Below, in pieces: positions 31,571 to 39,305 of a stretch of DNA of 39,305 nt. Made by a program: the position numbers and the translations under genes. The DNA lies in assembly GCA_029547185.1 (NCBI GenBank), contig JAKPPU010000117.1:1-39305 (forward strand), in the 5' to 3' direction. The notes beneath the pieces are model-generated. The model worked only from the letters and a program-made list of their open reading frames with translations, was not told the origin of the DNA and ran no database searches. Origin of the DNA: Deltaproteobacteria bacterium. GTDB taxonomy: Bacteria > Desulfobacterota > Desulfomonilia > UBA1062. The first letter of the stretch is position 1. The number at the start of each line of letters is the position of its first letter.

Positions 31571-31697
31571 CTGTTGAGGTTGAACACCTGAGGCCGCATC
31601 TTCCTTCTTAAGACCGGCAGGTCTGTGCCGCTTTAAGCCCTTTTCATCGGACCTCGCGGCAAGCCACCCGATGCCGGTCCCCTCGGAGGTGTAAGGA

Positions 31698-32069
31698 ATG
31701 GCGGAATTTCGCGCCCTCATGGGGCTCATCGGCACGGTAATCGACGGCGCGGGCGTGCTGGTCATCGTCATCGGCGCCCTCATCGCAACGTACCGTTTCA
31801 TCTTCAGGAAAGATGAGGAAGCGTACCGTACGTACCGCCAGAACCTGGGACGCGCCATCCTGCTCGGGCTCGAGTTTCTCGTTGCCGGCGACATCATCCG
31901 GACCGTGGTGGTCTCCCCCACTCTCGACAATGTCGTCGTCCTGGCCATGATCGTCCTCATACGGACGTTCCTGAGCGTCGCACTGGAGCTCGAGTTGCAG
32001 GGCCGGTGGCCGTGGCAGGAGGCAAGAACAGGAAGCCAGCCCCTTCCCGCCGATGTGCATAAGCCTTAA
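31698..32069 (+). CDS. DUF1622 membrane protein
   Basis: A 123-residue protein with hydrophobic segments at about residues 10-33 and 50-90. YRQNLGRAILLGLEFLVAGDIIRTVVVSPTLDNVVVLAMIVLIRTFLSVALELEL is the DUF1622 core, and GRWPW follows the second segment as in the family. Function is unknown. The ATG at 31698 is preceded by GGAGGTGTAAGGA. It lies divergently from the kup genes. Confidence 0.85.
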   Translation: MAEFRALMGLIGTVIDGAGVLVIVIGALIATYRFIFRKDEEAYRTYRQNLGRAILLGLEFLVAGDIIRTVVVSPTLDNVVVLAMIVLIRTFLSVALELELQGRWPWQEARTGSQPLPADVHKP

Positions 32070-32129
32070 ATATGAATACATGCAGCCTGTCGTTATGCGC
32101 ATGCAGAATTCGCGAGAAGGGAGGAAAGA

Positions 32130-32282
32130 ATGGGAAAAAGGCCTTCGATGAGGGATTTTCTGACAAACCTCGATCAGCCCATGCCGCTCCGTGAAAAGAT
32201 GGGAAAGCTCATCGGCAACCTGTGGCGCAGGATAGCCCTCGGGCAGAACTGCTGCGGGCACCCGGGAGAGCCGGGATGCTGA
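32130..32282 (+). CDS. 50-residue small protein with C-terminal Cys/His tail
   Basis: ATG 32130 with GGGAGG just upstream opens a 50-codon gene: MGKRPSMRDFLTNLDQPMP, then LREKMGKLIGNLWRRIALGQ, then NCCGHPGEPGC at the C-terminus. The conserved-looking CCGHPGEPGC end (three Cys and one His) could bind a metal. I recall similar small proteins in Deltaproteobacteria, but no function is known to me. The stop is TGA 32280-32282. Confidence 0.7.
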   Translation: MGKRPSMRDFLTNLDQPMPLREKMGKLIGNLWRRIALGQNCCGHPGEPGC

Positions 32283-32360
32283 AAGACCGGCACCGCGCCC
32301 GGTCCGGGCGGCCATGAGCACCAGCATTAGGAAGTGAGATAAAGACCTTCCAACATAATG

Positions 32361-32396
32361 TTCGGTGGAGGCGGGAGGCATCCTTCCTTCACCGAA
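32361..32396. repeat. Imperfect hairpin downstream of the small Cys protein
   Basis: TTCGGTG (32361-32367) and CACCGAA (32390-32396) are perfect ends of a longer imperfect stem, about 17 bases per arm. It lies within the gene-free gap 32283-32633. It could stop transcription from the small gene, although no T-run follows. Confidence 0.5.
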
Positions 32397-32408
32397 ATCA
32401 CTTGTTTG

Positions 32409-32516
32409 TTTGCATCCTGTTGTGTGCCCTGCGGGCGGCTCCGTAAACTCGCCTCCTTTCAGGAGGCTCAAACAGTTCGGGGCCAAGCGCCCTCCAGACT
32501 TCACCATGGATGCAAA
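32409..32516. other. Structured intergenic element (possible ncRNA or dispersed repeat)
   Basis: TTTGCATCC (32409-32417) and GGATGCAAA (32508-32516) close a 108-base segment. Inside is a 7-bp hairpin GCCTCCT-TTC-AGGAGGC (32451-32467), with further GCCC/GGGC pairing before it. The nested arms look like one folded unit. No ORF supports coding. I cannot tell whether it is a repeat present elsewhere in the genome or an RNA. Confidence 0.4.
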
Positions 32517-32633
32517 TCAAAAAGGCGCTTGACGGTTCATCCAGGACTCCCCCCGGCTCCCCTGGGCACGCTTTGCAGGGTTTATCACACTCTCTAAGTC
32601 CCTTAAGTCATCCGATCATTCGGGTAATGAATC

Positions 32634-35045
32634 CTATTGGATGTACCTGCCGGGATATTCCTCCTGATCGGCTCCCACTCCGCTTTCGTCTTCCGGATGG
32701 GTCCTTCGCACCTGAATGCCGAGGGGGACCTCGATGACCGGCACTTCCCTGACCACTTCACGGAGCTTCGGAGGGAAGAGGAGGATGCTCGCCGGCAGGA
32801 AGGTCAGGGCGGAAAAGGCGATGGTCACCATGTCAACGGCTACGAGGATGCCCATCTGGGATATGATCGCGAACTGCGAGGGCACCAGGACGAGGAACCC
32901 TGCAGAGATGGCCAGTGCGTTGTAGATAATGGCCCTTCCCGAAGTATTCATGGTTACTTTGACCGCCTCTTCCACGGATCTGCCCTGCCTGATCTCGTGA
33001 CGGTATCTGCTGAGGAAGTGGATGCAGTAGTCGATGCCCAGTCCGATGTCGATGCTCGCTACGGTTGCCGTGGCTGCATTGAGCGTGATCCCGGTCGCAC
33101 CCATCATCCCGAAATCGAGGGTTATGGGAACGATGAGCGGAACCATGCTGTAGACGCCGAGCTTGAACGAGCGGAAGATTCCCGCGGTGACGATGAAGCA
33201 CAGGACGAACGAGAGGGCAAAGCTCTGGATCTGGCTCATGACGATGATCTGGTTGAACTCCTTCACGAGCATGGCCAGGCCTGTGGTGATGATCCCGTGC
33301 CCCTTCGAGGGATCGTGCTCCTTCTTCTGGAACCTTTCCACCGTGTCCACGACATCCTGCGTCAGGTAGCCGCTCTGCGACTTCATCTGAAGCAGGATCT
33401 GCGCATCTTTGAACTCATAGGTCACGTAGCTGTCGAGCTCGTCGCCTCCTCCGGACATGGAGTAGAGCAGCAGGTACTGGGCTACGAGGTCTCTGGAATC
33501 GGGTATGGTGTAATACGCCGGATTCCCGTCGTGCATGGACTGGTTCATCCGCTTGATGTAATCGACGATGGAAACCACCTTGCCGACCCCGTCCAAGCCC
33601 TTCAGTTCGTTCTGGAGCCTATCCATCTCCCCCAGGACGGCAGGATCCTTGATGTCGTCTGCCGCGCTTCCCTTGAACACTACGCGGTACGTGGACGTGC
33701 CCCCGAACTTGTCGTTGAGGATCATGTCGGCCGTCCTGATGGGGCTTCGCTTCCGGAAGTTGTCGGCGAGATTGAAGTCGCTCCTGATGTGCTTTCCCAT
33801 CACCGCAGAGACGACGAACACGACGGAGAAAACGGCGAATATCCATCCCTTCTTGTGCCTGCTCAAATAGGTGAGCCACTTGAGGAAAGGGCTTATGATG
33901 TCTCTCTTGGTGTGGTGATGGGGGATATACTCCTTCCCCTTTTCGTTCACCAGGGAGAGGACTGCCGGAATGAAGGTGAGGACGAGGAGCATGGCCATGC
34001 AGAAGCCGAATGCCGAGAGCAGGCCGAACTGCGTGAGGGGGACCACCCATATCGAAACGAGCGAAAGGAAGCTCGCCACTTCGGTCAGCCCTGCTATGAG
34101 GACCGGCACGATGAGCCTGGTGATGGCGTCCTCCATGGCCTCTTTCCCTTTTTTCCCCACGGCGAACTCCGAGAAGACGTTCTCGATGACGTGAACCCCG
34201 TACCCCACGCCCACGGCTATGAGCGCCACGGGCAGGGCAGTGGAGATCGTAGTGAGGGGGACGCCCAGGGCCGACATGAGCCCGAAGGTCCATATGCATG
34301 CGATGCCGACGGATACGAGGGGCAGGAGCATGCCGCTGAAGTTCCTGAAAAAGAGGAAAAGGGATACGAGCAGGACGACGCATACCAGGGGAGGAAGCAC
34401 GATGAGGTCCTTGATCATGTAGTGGGTCTGGAGGGCTTCGAGGACCTTGGTTCCGGAGATGAAGAAACGCTCGGGCCCTTCGTACTTCTTCAGGATCTCT
34501 TCCATCTTGAAGTAGATGGGGATCATGTGATTCGTCTCGACGTTCTTTTCGAGCACGATCGACATGGCCGTGCCCGTTCCGTCCTTCGTGACCATCGAGC
34601 CCTTGTAGATGTCCCACGAATCGACCTTGGCCTTCAAGTCGGCGATCTCCCGGGGGGTCTTCGGCACTGTGCCTTCCTCGACCATGGGCGATACGTCTAG
34701 GCCCGAGCCCGTCCCCTGGATGTTCTTCACATTGAGGATGCAGGTGACCTTCTTGATCCCCTTGATCTGCTCGAACTCATGGTAGATCTTCGAGAGCTTC
34801 TCTAAGGAGCTCGGATTGTAGATGTCGGTGTGCACCATCCCCACGACGACATCCGTATACGGCTCGAACTCCTCCTTGTTTTCGACGAACAGCTTGACCG
34901 GCGGATAGTCGTGCCTGAGCATGATCTCTGCCCGCGAGTCCATCTTTATCTTGGGTATCTGAGCAGCGAACGAGACGGTGATGAGCGCAACGATCAGAAC
35001 CACCCACCAGGGGTGATACAAACAGAAATGAATGACTCTCTTCAT
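32634..35045 (-). CDS. RND/MMPL-superfamily transporter
   Basis: An 803-residue protein with the RND duplication: an N-terminal membrane helix (FCLYHPWWVVLIVALITVSF), a periplasmic domain of about 180 residues, five helices (about 215-390), a linker with one more helix, a second periplasmic domain, then five helices near 625-775. Each half has the helix-4-like segment (ALPVALIAVGVGYGVHVIENV and ASIDIGLGIDYCIHFLSRY). This matches the MMPL/SSD-like 'predicted exporter' group rather than HAE drug pumps. No membrane-fusion or outer-membrane partner is adjacent. The start ATG 35045 has GAGGGG upstream; a longer start at 35066 is unsupported. Confidence 0.88.
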   Translation of the reverse strand: MKRVIHFCLYHPWWVVLIVALITVSFAAQIPKIKMDSRAEIMLRHDYPPVKLFVENKEEFEPYTDVVVGMVHTDIYNPSSLEKLSKIYHEFEQIKGIKKVTCILNVKNIQGTGSGLDVSPMVEEGTVPKTPREIADLKAKVDSWDIYKGSMVTKDGTGTAMSIVLEKNVETNHMIPIYFKMEEILKKYEGPERFFISGTKVLEALQTHYMIKDLIVLPPLVCVVLLVSLFLFFRNFSGMLLPLVSVGIACIWTFGLMSALGVPLTTISTALPVALIAVGVGYGVHVIENVFSEFAVGKKGKEAMEDAITRLIVPVLIAGLTEVASFLSLVSIWVVPLTQFGLLSAFGFCMAMLLVLTFIPAVLSLVNEKGKEYIPHHHTKRDIISPFLKWLTYLSRHKKGWIFAVFSVVFVVSAVMGKHIRSDFNLADNFRKRSPIRTADMILNDKFGGTSTYRVVFKGSAADDIKDPAVLGEMDRLQNELKGLDGVGKVVSIVDYIKRMNQSMHDGNPAYYTIPDSRDLVAQYLLLYSMSGGGDELDSYVTYEFKDAQILLQMKSQSGYLTQDVVDTVERFQKKEHDPSKGHGIITTGLAMLVKEFNQIIVMSQIQSFALSFVLCFIVTAGIFRSFKLGVYSMVPLIVPITLDFGMMGATGITLNAATATVASIDIGLGIDYCIHFLSRYRHEIRQGRSVEEAVKVTMNTSGRAIIYNALAISAGFLVLVPSQFAIISQMGILVAVDMVTIAFSALTFLPASILLFPPKLREVVREVPVIEVPLGIQVRRTHPEDESGVGADQEEYPGRYIQ

Positions 35046-35453
35046 AAGAACCCCTCTATATAACACCCATTATGGATGACCGCATACAAAGACAGCTGCG
35101 CCAATCCCTTCGAGACAGATCATGAGACGTGAGGATTACATCGTGGGGGACGAGTACATACCGCCCTGCCCGGCGCATGCATTAGACTGCCAACCCTCAA
35201 TTGTCCCATAATGAAAGATCACTCATTCTACCAATAAAGAAAGCAACTTACAATGCCAATTACTTGCAGGGATCAATCCGGCGGGTCCTCCTGCCGGCAA
35301 GCTTGATGTTGCCGGCTTTAAAAAGATTATACTTATTAGGAATTATCCTTTGCCTGGAGGCTGTCTTCTCTCCTTTACGTTCCGGATCATCCATTCCGAG
35401 GCATCGGACAAAGGAGATTTCTATTCCGGTCGTGAACTCGGCAGGAGGGGACA
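35046..35453. other. Gene-free gap with divergent leaders
   Basis: No convincing gene is seen. Near 35278-35324, CCGGCGGG-TCCT-CCTGCCGG and GCCGGC...GCCGGCTTT can fold as alternative hairpins, one followed by a short T stretch. This could be a leader structure of the DUF421 gene, but no known riboswitch motif is recognised. Confidence 0.3.
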
Positions 35454-35951
35454 TTGAGGAGATTTTTCGATATCGATTGGAACCAGCTTCTCACTCCCAC
35501 GATGTCGCTGGGTGAAGTAATCCTGCGCGGGACCATGATATACTGGTTCATCTTCCTCCTTATTCGATTCGTCATGAAGAGGGAGGCGAGCCCGATAAGC
35601 ATCGCCGACCTCCTCGTGATCGTGATCATCGCCGACGCGGCTCAGAATGCCATGGCAGGAAGCTACCAGTCCGTGACAGAGGGGGCGGTGCTGATCGTTA
35701 CAATCTTTTTCTGGAATTATGCCATAGACTGGCTTGGCTATCATTTTTCGTTTTTCAACAGGCTCCAGAATCTGCCTCCCCTTCTCCTCGTAAAAAACGG
35801 CTCCATCCTCAAGGACAACCTCCGGAAAGAGCTCATCACTAACGACGAGCTCATGAGCAAGCTTCGGGAAAAAGGCGTCACCGACCTTTCCCAGATCAGC
35901 GAAGTCTACATGGAGAGCGACGGCCAGATAAGCATAATCCAAAAGAAGTAG
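35454..35951 (+). CDS. DUF421 (YetF-like) membrane protein
   Basis: A 165-residue protein with membrane segments at about residues 20-38, 50-68 and 75-93. A soluble tail follows (PPLLLVKNGSILKDNLRKELITNDELMSKLREKGVTDLSQI), the hallmark of the DUF421/YetF family, whose tail forms a small C-terminal domain. It starts at TTG 35454 after AGGAGGGG. Function is unknown. The next gene, a cation-exchanger homologue, begins 24 bases later, suggesting one operon. Confidence 0.85.
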   Translation: MRRFFDIDWNQLLTPTMSLGEVILRGTMIYWFIFLLIRFVMKREASPISIADLLVIVIIADAAQNAMAGSYQSVTEGAVLIVTIFFWNYAIDWLGYHFSFFNRLQNLPPLLLVKNGSILKDNLRKELITNDELMSKLREKGVTDLSQISEVYMESDGQISIIQKK

Positions 35952-35975
35952 TCATTCTCAGTAAAGGAGAACGAA

Positions 35976-36926
35976 TTGGACCTGACGCTCGCCGCAGGGA
36001 TTCTCGTCGTGGGGCTCGGCCTGGTATTCTACTTTTCCGAAGAGCTCCTCAAAGGGGCAGTAGGGACATCGCTGGGGATCGGCATTACGACATTCATGAT
36101 CAGCGTCGTCTTCATCGGCTTTGATCCTGACAATCTCATCATCGGGACAGTGGGGTCATTACGGGGCATACCCGGCATTGCCCTGGGATCCATCATGGGC
36201 GCAACCATGGTTATCATCTCTTTGGGCTTCGGGATAACCGCCCTCATCTGCCCCATGCAATTTCAAAGTGCACCGAAAAGGGCCCTTGCCGTACCCATAC
36301 TGGCGGAGGTCCTTTTCGGGCTCCTCGGTTTTGACGGATGGATATCGAGAACCGACGGATCCGTCCTGCTTCTGGGGTTCGTTCTCTCGATCATCTATCT
36401 CCTGCGCTTGAGCAAGCGGGGGCTCGACATAAAGGCTGCCGGAGACGTGAAGGACGTGCTCGAAGAAGGGGTGAGGATGCCCAGGTGGGAGTCCTTCTCA
36501 CTCCTCATCATATCCCTGGCTGCCATGATCATCGGGAGCATCATGCTGGTTGCCGGTTCGAAGACCCTCATGGAAATCTTCCACGTCTCGGGCACGGTCT
36601 TCGGAATGACCGCCCTTTCACTTCTCATAAGCCTCGAGGATCTGGCAAGGGATCTCCCGGCCGCCTGGAAGGGAAAGCCCGATATAAGCTATGGAAACGT
36701 ATCGGGATCGATCGTGGCCCTGTTCCTGTTCAACGGCGGGGTCATGGCCTCGATCAAGCCCATCCCGGTAGACCCGGAAGTCATGAGCTTCTATCTTCCC
36801 CTGTGCATCATAGCGACCTGCGTCGTCACAATCTTCATGATGAGGAGAAAGGTCCCCCGGCTGGGGGGTGTCTTCCTGATCGCCCTCTATCTCCTCTTCT
36901 TCGCCGGGGGATACCTTGAAGTTTGA
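35976..36926 (+). CDS. Sodium/calcium exchanger (CaCA)-family membrane protein
   Basis: A 316-residue, about 10-helix protein with two alpha-repeat-like halves: GTSLGIGITTFMISVVFIGFDPDNLIIGTVGSLRGIPGIALGSIMGATMV and, in the second half, HVSGTVFGMTALSLLISLEDLARDLPAAWKG...NVSGSIVALFLFNGGVMA. The fold fits CaCA antiporters, but the usual acidic 'TSLPEL' core is altered (FDPDNL and SLEDLA), so substrate and coupling ion may differ. It starts at TTG with AAGGAG upstream. It is probably co-transcribed with the DUF421 gene. Confidence 0.8.
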   Translation: MDLTLAAGILVVGLGLVFYFSEELLKGAVGTSLGIGITTFMISVVFIGFDPDNLIIGTVGSLRGIPGIALGSIMGATMVIISLGFGITALICPMQFQSAPKRALAVPILAEVLFGLLGFDGWISRTDGSVLLLGFVLSIIYLLRLSKRGLDIKAAGDVKDVLEEGVRMPRWESFSLLIISLAAMIIGSIMLVAGSKTLMEIFHVSGTVFGMTALSLLISLEDLARDLPAAWKGKPDISYGNVSGSIVALFLFNGGVMASIKPIPVDPEVMSFYLPLCIIATCVVTIFMMRRKVPRLGGVFLIALYLLFFAGGYLEV

Positions 36927-36949
36927 GGCTTGAGCAGGGCTCGTGAAGC

Positions 36950-37507
36950 ATGCCTCCCTACAAGCCCACGAGAAAAGAGATCCATGAAGCCTATGGGAAG
37001 AAGGTCCCCGACCTCATTGCCCGCGATCTGCGCGTCCTGTTCTGCGGGATAAATCCGGGTCTCTATTCAGGGGCCGCAGGGCATCACTTTGCCCGGCCGG
37101 GAAACCGGTTCTGGCGGGTCCTGTTTGCAGCAGGCTTCACAAGGCGCCTTCTCTCCCCCTTCGAGGAACATGAACTCCTTGACATGGGATACGGCATCAC
37201 GAACCTCGTGGAGCGGGCCACCGCCGGCGCCGGAGAGCTGAGCCGGGGAGAGCTCATCGAAGGCGCTGAGAAGCTCGCCCTGAAGGTGCGTGAATTCAGC
37301 CCGCGCCATGTAGCCTTCCTCGGCATACAGGCCTACAGGCTCGCCTTCAACCGGCCGGGCGCTGCCGCAGGCAGGCAGAAAGAAAAACTGGGAGGTGCAG
37401 CCGTCTGGGTCCTGCCAAGCCCGAGCGGCCTGAACGCCTACTACCGCTTTGAAGACATGGTCCGCTATTACCGGGAGCTGAGGATCGAGGCTGAAAGGAA
37501 AGAATAA
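36950..37507 (+). CDS. mug: G/U mismatch-specific uracil-DNA glycosylase
   Basis: A 185-residue Mug/TDG-family glycosylase that removes U or alkylated bases from mismatches. The catalytic motif GINPG (33-37, Asn35) and the DNA-minor-groove motif LPSPSGLN (155-162) are intact; HFARPGNRFWRVL is also typical. It is slightly longer than the E. coli enzyme. It follows the CaCA gene after 23 bases and may be read from the same transcript. Confidence 0.92.
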   Translation: MPPYKPTRKEIHEAYGKKVPDLIARDLRVLFCGINPGLYSGAAGHHFARPGNRFWRVLFAAGFTRRLLSPFEEHELLDMGYGITNLVERATAGAGELSRGELIEGAEKLALKVREFSPRHVAFLGIQAYRLAFNRPGAAAGRQKEKLGGAAVWVLPSPSGLNAYYRFEDMVRYYRELRIEAERKE

Positions 37508-37745
37508 AATACTTTTTCCCGGGTCTTGCCATGAGAGGGGAAATCCCCATTCCGGAGCCCCTGCCATCAACTGCAAGAATATACTCTCACTGTTCCCGAG
37601 CCGCCGATCGAGAACCTCGACTCGATGATTCAGAAAGAGCACGGCTGTCATCCCATGATCCAAGGTTAGAGTATTCATAAAAATTTTTTGCTTTCACCAG
37701 GAGATCCATCAAAGCTGCATTTCGCATTTGAGATAAGATCTCATA

Positions 37746-38030
37746 TCAGTGTTCCCGCCTGCGACTATGACGTACGATGGTCAATCCCACCATCCTTGAG
37801 ACCACTATCGCGAGATATGCGATACCGGCTAACTGTTCCAGCATTACAAACACTCGCGCTGGCGGAGTGACCGGCACGATGTCGCTCAACCCTGTGGCAG
37901 AAAGATTCGTGAAGCTCAAGAAGAGCAGATCTAAAAAAGGTTTGCGGTTCCTGCCACAGCTTCGCGGTCAACATCAGAGACAATAGCCTCAGCCTCAGGG
38001 GAAAAATCTCAAAGAACGAGGCCCGATCAA
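37746..38030 (-). pseudogene. Ion-channel pore remnant with two frameshifts
   Basis: On the minus strand three frames, joined by two -1 shifts, encode SFFEIFP, then PEAEAIVSDVDREAVAGTANLF, then LDLLFLSFTNLSATGLSDIV followed by PVTPPARVFVMLEQLAGIAYLAIVVSRMVGL and TGA (37746-37748). The last part is the pore helix, filter and inner helix of an Ion_trans_2 K+ channel. The shifts fall in a C-run (four Cs) and a T-run (six Ts), so assembly error is possible. The filter reads ATGLSD rather than TVGYGD. The N-terminal helices are not recognisable upstream. Confidence 0.65.
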
Positions 38031-38239
38031 ACGGCTCGATCGCGTAAGGGTGGTAAACTTTTCACGCCCATTAGCATCTGTCACGCGGGCATATGTACGA
38101 ACATCTCCTACCGCCCGGAAATGTGATCAGGCACAGCCGGGGACCGCGTTCGAGGGCAGGCTCGAGGTGGTCCCACACCCCCTGCGGAGACGGTGGCTGC
38201 GTCAACAAAGGAAACACCGCTCTCGCGCCCTGGTATCGC

Positions 38240-38280
38240 GTGCCGCGCCGAGGCCCGCCCAAACGGGCCCCGGCGCGGTG
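38240..38280. terminator. GC-rich hairpin near the 3' end of the lipoprotein gene
   Basis: GTGCCGCGCCGAGGCCCG and CGGGCCCCGGCGCGGTGC form a stem of about 15 bp with one mismatch around CCCAAA. It lies about 20 bases beyond the stop of the minus-strand lipoprotein gene. No T-run follows in either direction. The flanking 38031-38239 has no recognised gene. Confidence 0.45.
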
Positions 38281-38300
38281 CCTTACGCCGTCATGCCCGA

Positions 38301-39305
38301 CTATACCACCAATATCATAAAGATCAGAGGGTAAAGACCCAGGGTGCTGTATCCGGTGTTCGGTCTCATGTCGAACCAGTGCAGTGAACCCAGGAACCCG
38401 GCTGCCGTGACGGAGAATTCCTGCTGCTCCCAGGTCACCATCATGACCTCGCAGATTGCGTCTTTCGGTTCGATCTCGACCCAGTACTTGAGATTGCCGT
38501 TTCCGTCATAGAGGCCCCGGTACTCGAGCTGGTATGACGCCGAATTTGAATCCAGGCTGTCGAAATCGCCGTTGAAGTCGCCTCCGAAGATATGTCTGCT
38601 CATTTTCGTGAGCCTTCCCTCGCCGTCGTACTCGTAGAGGTTGATGGTCGTCACGTTCGCATTTCCCGCGAGGTCCGGGTCAGCGGTGTTGTAGAAGACC
38701 TGTCGGGTGATGTTGCCGTCATCGTCCCGGTATACGCGGCAGACGCTGTAAATCTCGTCTCCCGACACGTCGTGATCCGGATCGGTGAGGTTGTCCTCCG
38801 AGCTGTACCTGTACAAGCGGATGAGGTCCGCATCGCCCTCGGCGGCTATGGTTACGATTTCATAGAGTCCGAGGTCGCCGCCGTTTTCCGCGAAGAGCAC
38901 GCTCTTGCGGGTGATCGCGCCCTGGTCCGAGAAGGCGTATGCCAGCTGTATGGATTCGGAATAATCCTCGATCGAGAACAGCAGGGAGCTCAGGTACCCC
39001 TGGTCATCGTAGTCGAAGGCAAGGTCCATGGTATAGGAGAACGGGGCGACTTCCGCCCCCTCGTCCTGGGCCTCGACGTACGTGCACGATAGGGCTATTC
39101 CGGCAGCGGCCTCGCTCACCGCGAGATCGCCCGTCATGAAGGTATCCATGTCTTCGGGCAGGGTATCGTCGGCTGTGAGCGCATTAGCTTCCTCATAGGA
39201 TATGTATCCTCTGACAGTGGATGCGGGTACGAAGACGGTCCCCGTCGTCGGTGCATCGTCGGATGAGCTGTGATGGCACGCCGGAAGCAGCAGACCGAAG
39301 GCAAT
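38301..39305 (-). CDS. Lipoprotein with YD-like repeats (5' end outside window)
   Basis: The minus-strand frame is open from the right edge to TAG at 38301-38303, at least 334 codons. Its first visible residues, IAFGLLLPACHHSSSDD, look like the end of a lipoprotein signal with lipobox Cys. The mature part is acidic and beta-rich with short repeats resembling Rhs/YD repeats: RLYRYSSEDNLT, RVYRDDDGNITRQVFY, LYEYDGEGRLTKMS and LYDGNGNLKYWVEIE. An outer-surface or periplasmic location is likely; function is unknown. Internal ATG 39149 is not the natural start. Confidence 0.75.
   Translation of the reverse strand: MAFGLLLPACHHSSSDDAPTTGTVFVPASTVRGYISYEEANALTADDTLPEDMDTFMTGDLAVSEAAAGIALSCTYVEAQDEGAEVAPFSYTMDLAFDYDDQGYLSSLLFSIEDYSESIQLAYAFSDQGAITRKSVLFAENGGDLGLYEIVTIAAEGDADLIRLYRYSSEDNLTDPDHDVSGDEIYSVCRVYRDDDGNITRQVFYNTADPDLAGNANVTTINLYEYDGEGRLTKMSRHIFGGDFNGDFDSLDSNSASYQLEYRGLYDGNGNLKYWVEIEPKDAICEVMMVTWEQQEFSVTAAGFLGSLHWFDMRPNTGYSTLGLYPLIFMILVV

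Noticed and set aside
35201..35515. An open frame of 104 codons, with an internal start at 35297 resembling a signal peptide (LKRLYLLGIILCLEAVFS)
   Set aside because: It has no ribosome site and overlaps the well-supported DUF421 start; the part after the hydrophobic segment lacks protein-like pattern.
1..39305. CRISPR arrays, tRNA/rRNA genes, phage structural genes and restriction systems
   Set aside because: Looked for regular direct repeats, cloverleaf-like ends and characteristic protein motifs; none seen.

Overview
The window looks like a chromosome segment from an anaerobic Desulfobacterota (former Deltaproteobacteria), possibly a Syntrophobacterales-like lineage. This is inference from GC-rich housekeeping genes, tandem Kup transporters each behind a c-di-AMP (ydaO-type) riboswitch, CoA/AMP-ligase metabolism and a small protein ending CCGHPGEPGC. 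No rRNA, tRNA or CRISPR array was seen.

Region 1 (1-4.8 kb) reads as an integron gene-cassette array with no integrase in view. Short same-strand cassettes, several AT-rich, each hold one gene or one toxin-antitoxin (TA) pair and end in an attC-like inverted repeat. The attC candidates lie at 353-412, 937-999, 1607-1736, 2376-2438, 3248-3338, 4013-4069 and 4683-4740. Cargo is four intact TA pairs (unnamed antitoxin/ParE, Phd/ParE, RHH/PIN, RHH/RelE), an ICMT-type methyltransferase and a RibD/DHFR-fold reductase. A RelE relic and an IS transposase end lie at the left edge. Three of the TA pairs have a clear promoter of their own and the fourth has a weaker one.

Region 2 (4.8-17.5 kb) is an eroded accessory zone, still entirely on the + strand. 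It holds a bestrophin-like membrane protein, a QueG-like Fe-S protein whose last codons are a RelE tail, a hydrolase split by an in-frame stop, and two clusters of a REP-like repeat. It also holds methyltransferases (two intact, two broken), four GNAT acetyltransferases (one AAC(6')-like), purC, a PIN-toxin relic, rsgA, two cupins and an SdpI-like protein. More attC-like relics (8741-8797, about 9371-9463, about 13447-13500) suggest the cassette array once reached this far.

Region 3 (17.5-27 kb) is more ordinary metabolism. It has an acyl/aryl-CoA-ligase-like enzyme, an amidohydrolase followed by a DUF6933 protein, a crotonase-fold protein and an alpha/beta-hydrolase lipoprotein on the minus strand, a GNAT, ppa overlapping trpS, and a CBS-MgtE-like transporter followed by an amphi-Trp protein.

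Region 4 (27-39.3 kb) is dominated by membrane transport. Two 643-residue Kup potassium transporters on the minus strand each have a c-di-AMP riboswitch. Then come a DUF1622 protein, a 50-residue Cys-tail protein, a structured intergenic element, an RND/MMPL transporter, a DUF421 plus CaCA-exchanger pair, mug, a frameshifted ion-channel remnant with a non-canonical filter, and a YD-repeat lipoprotein running off the right edge.
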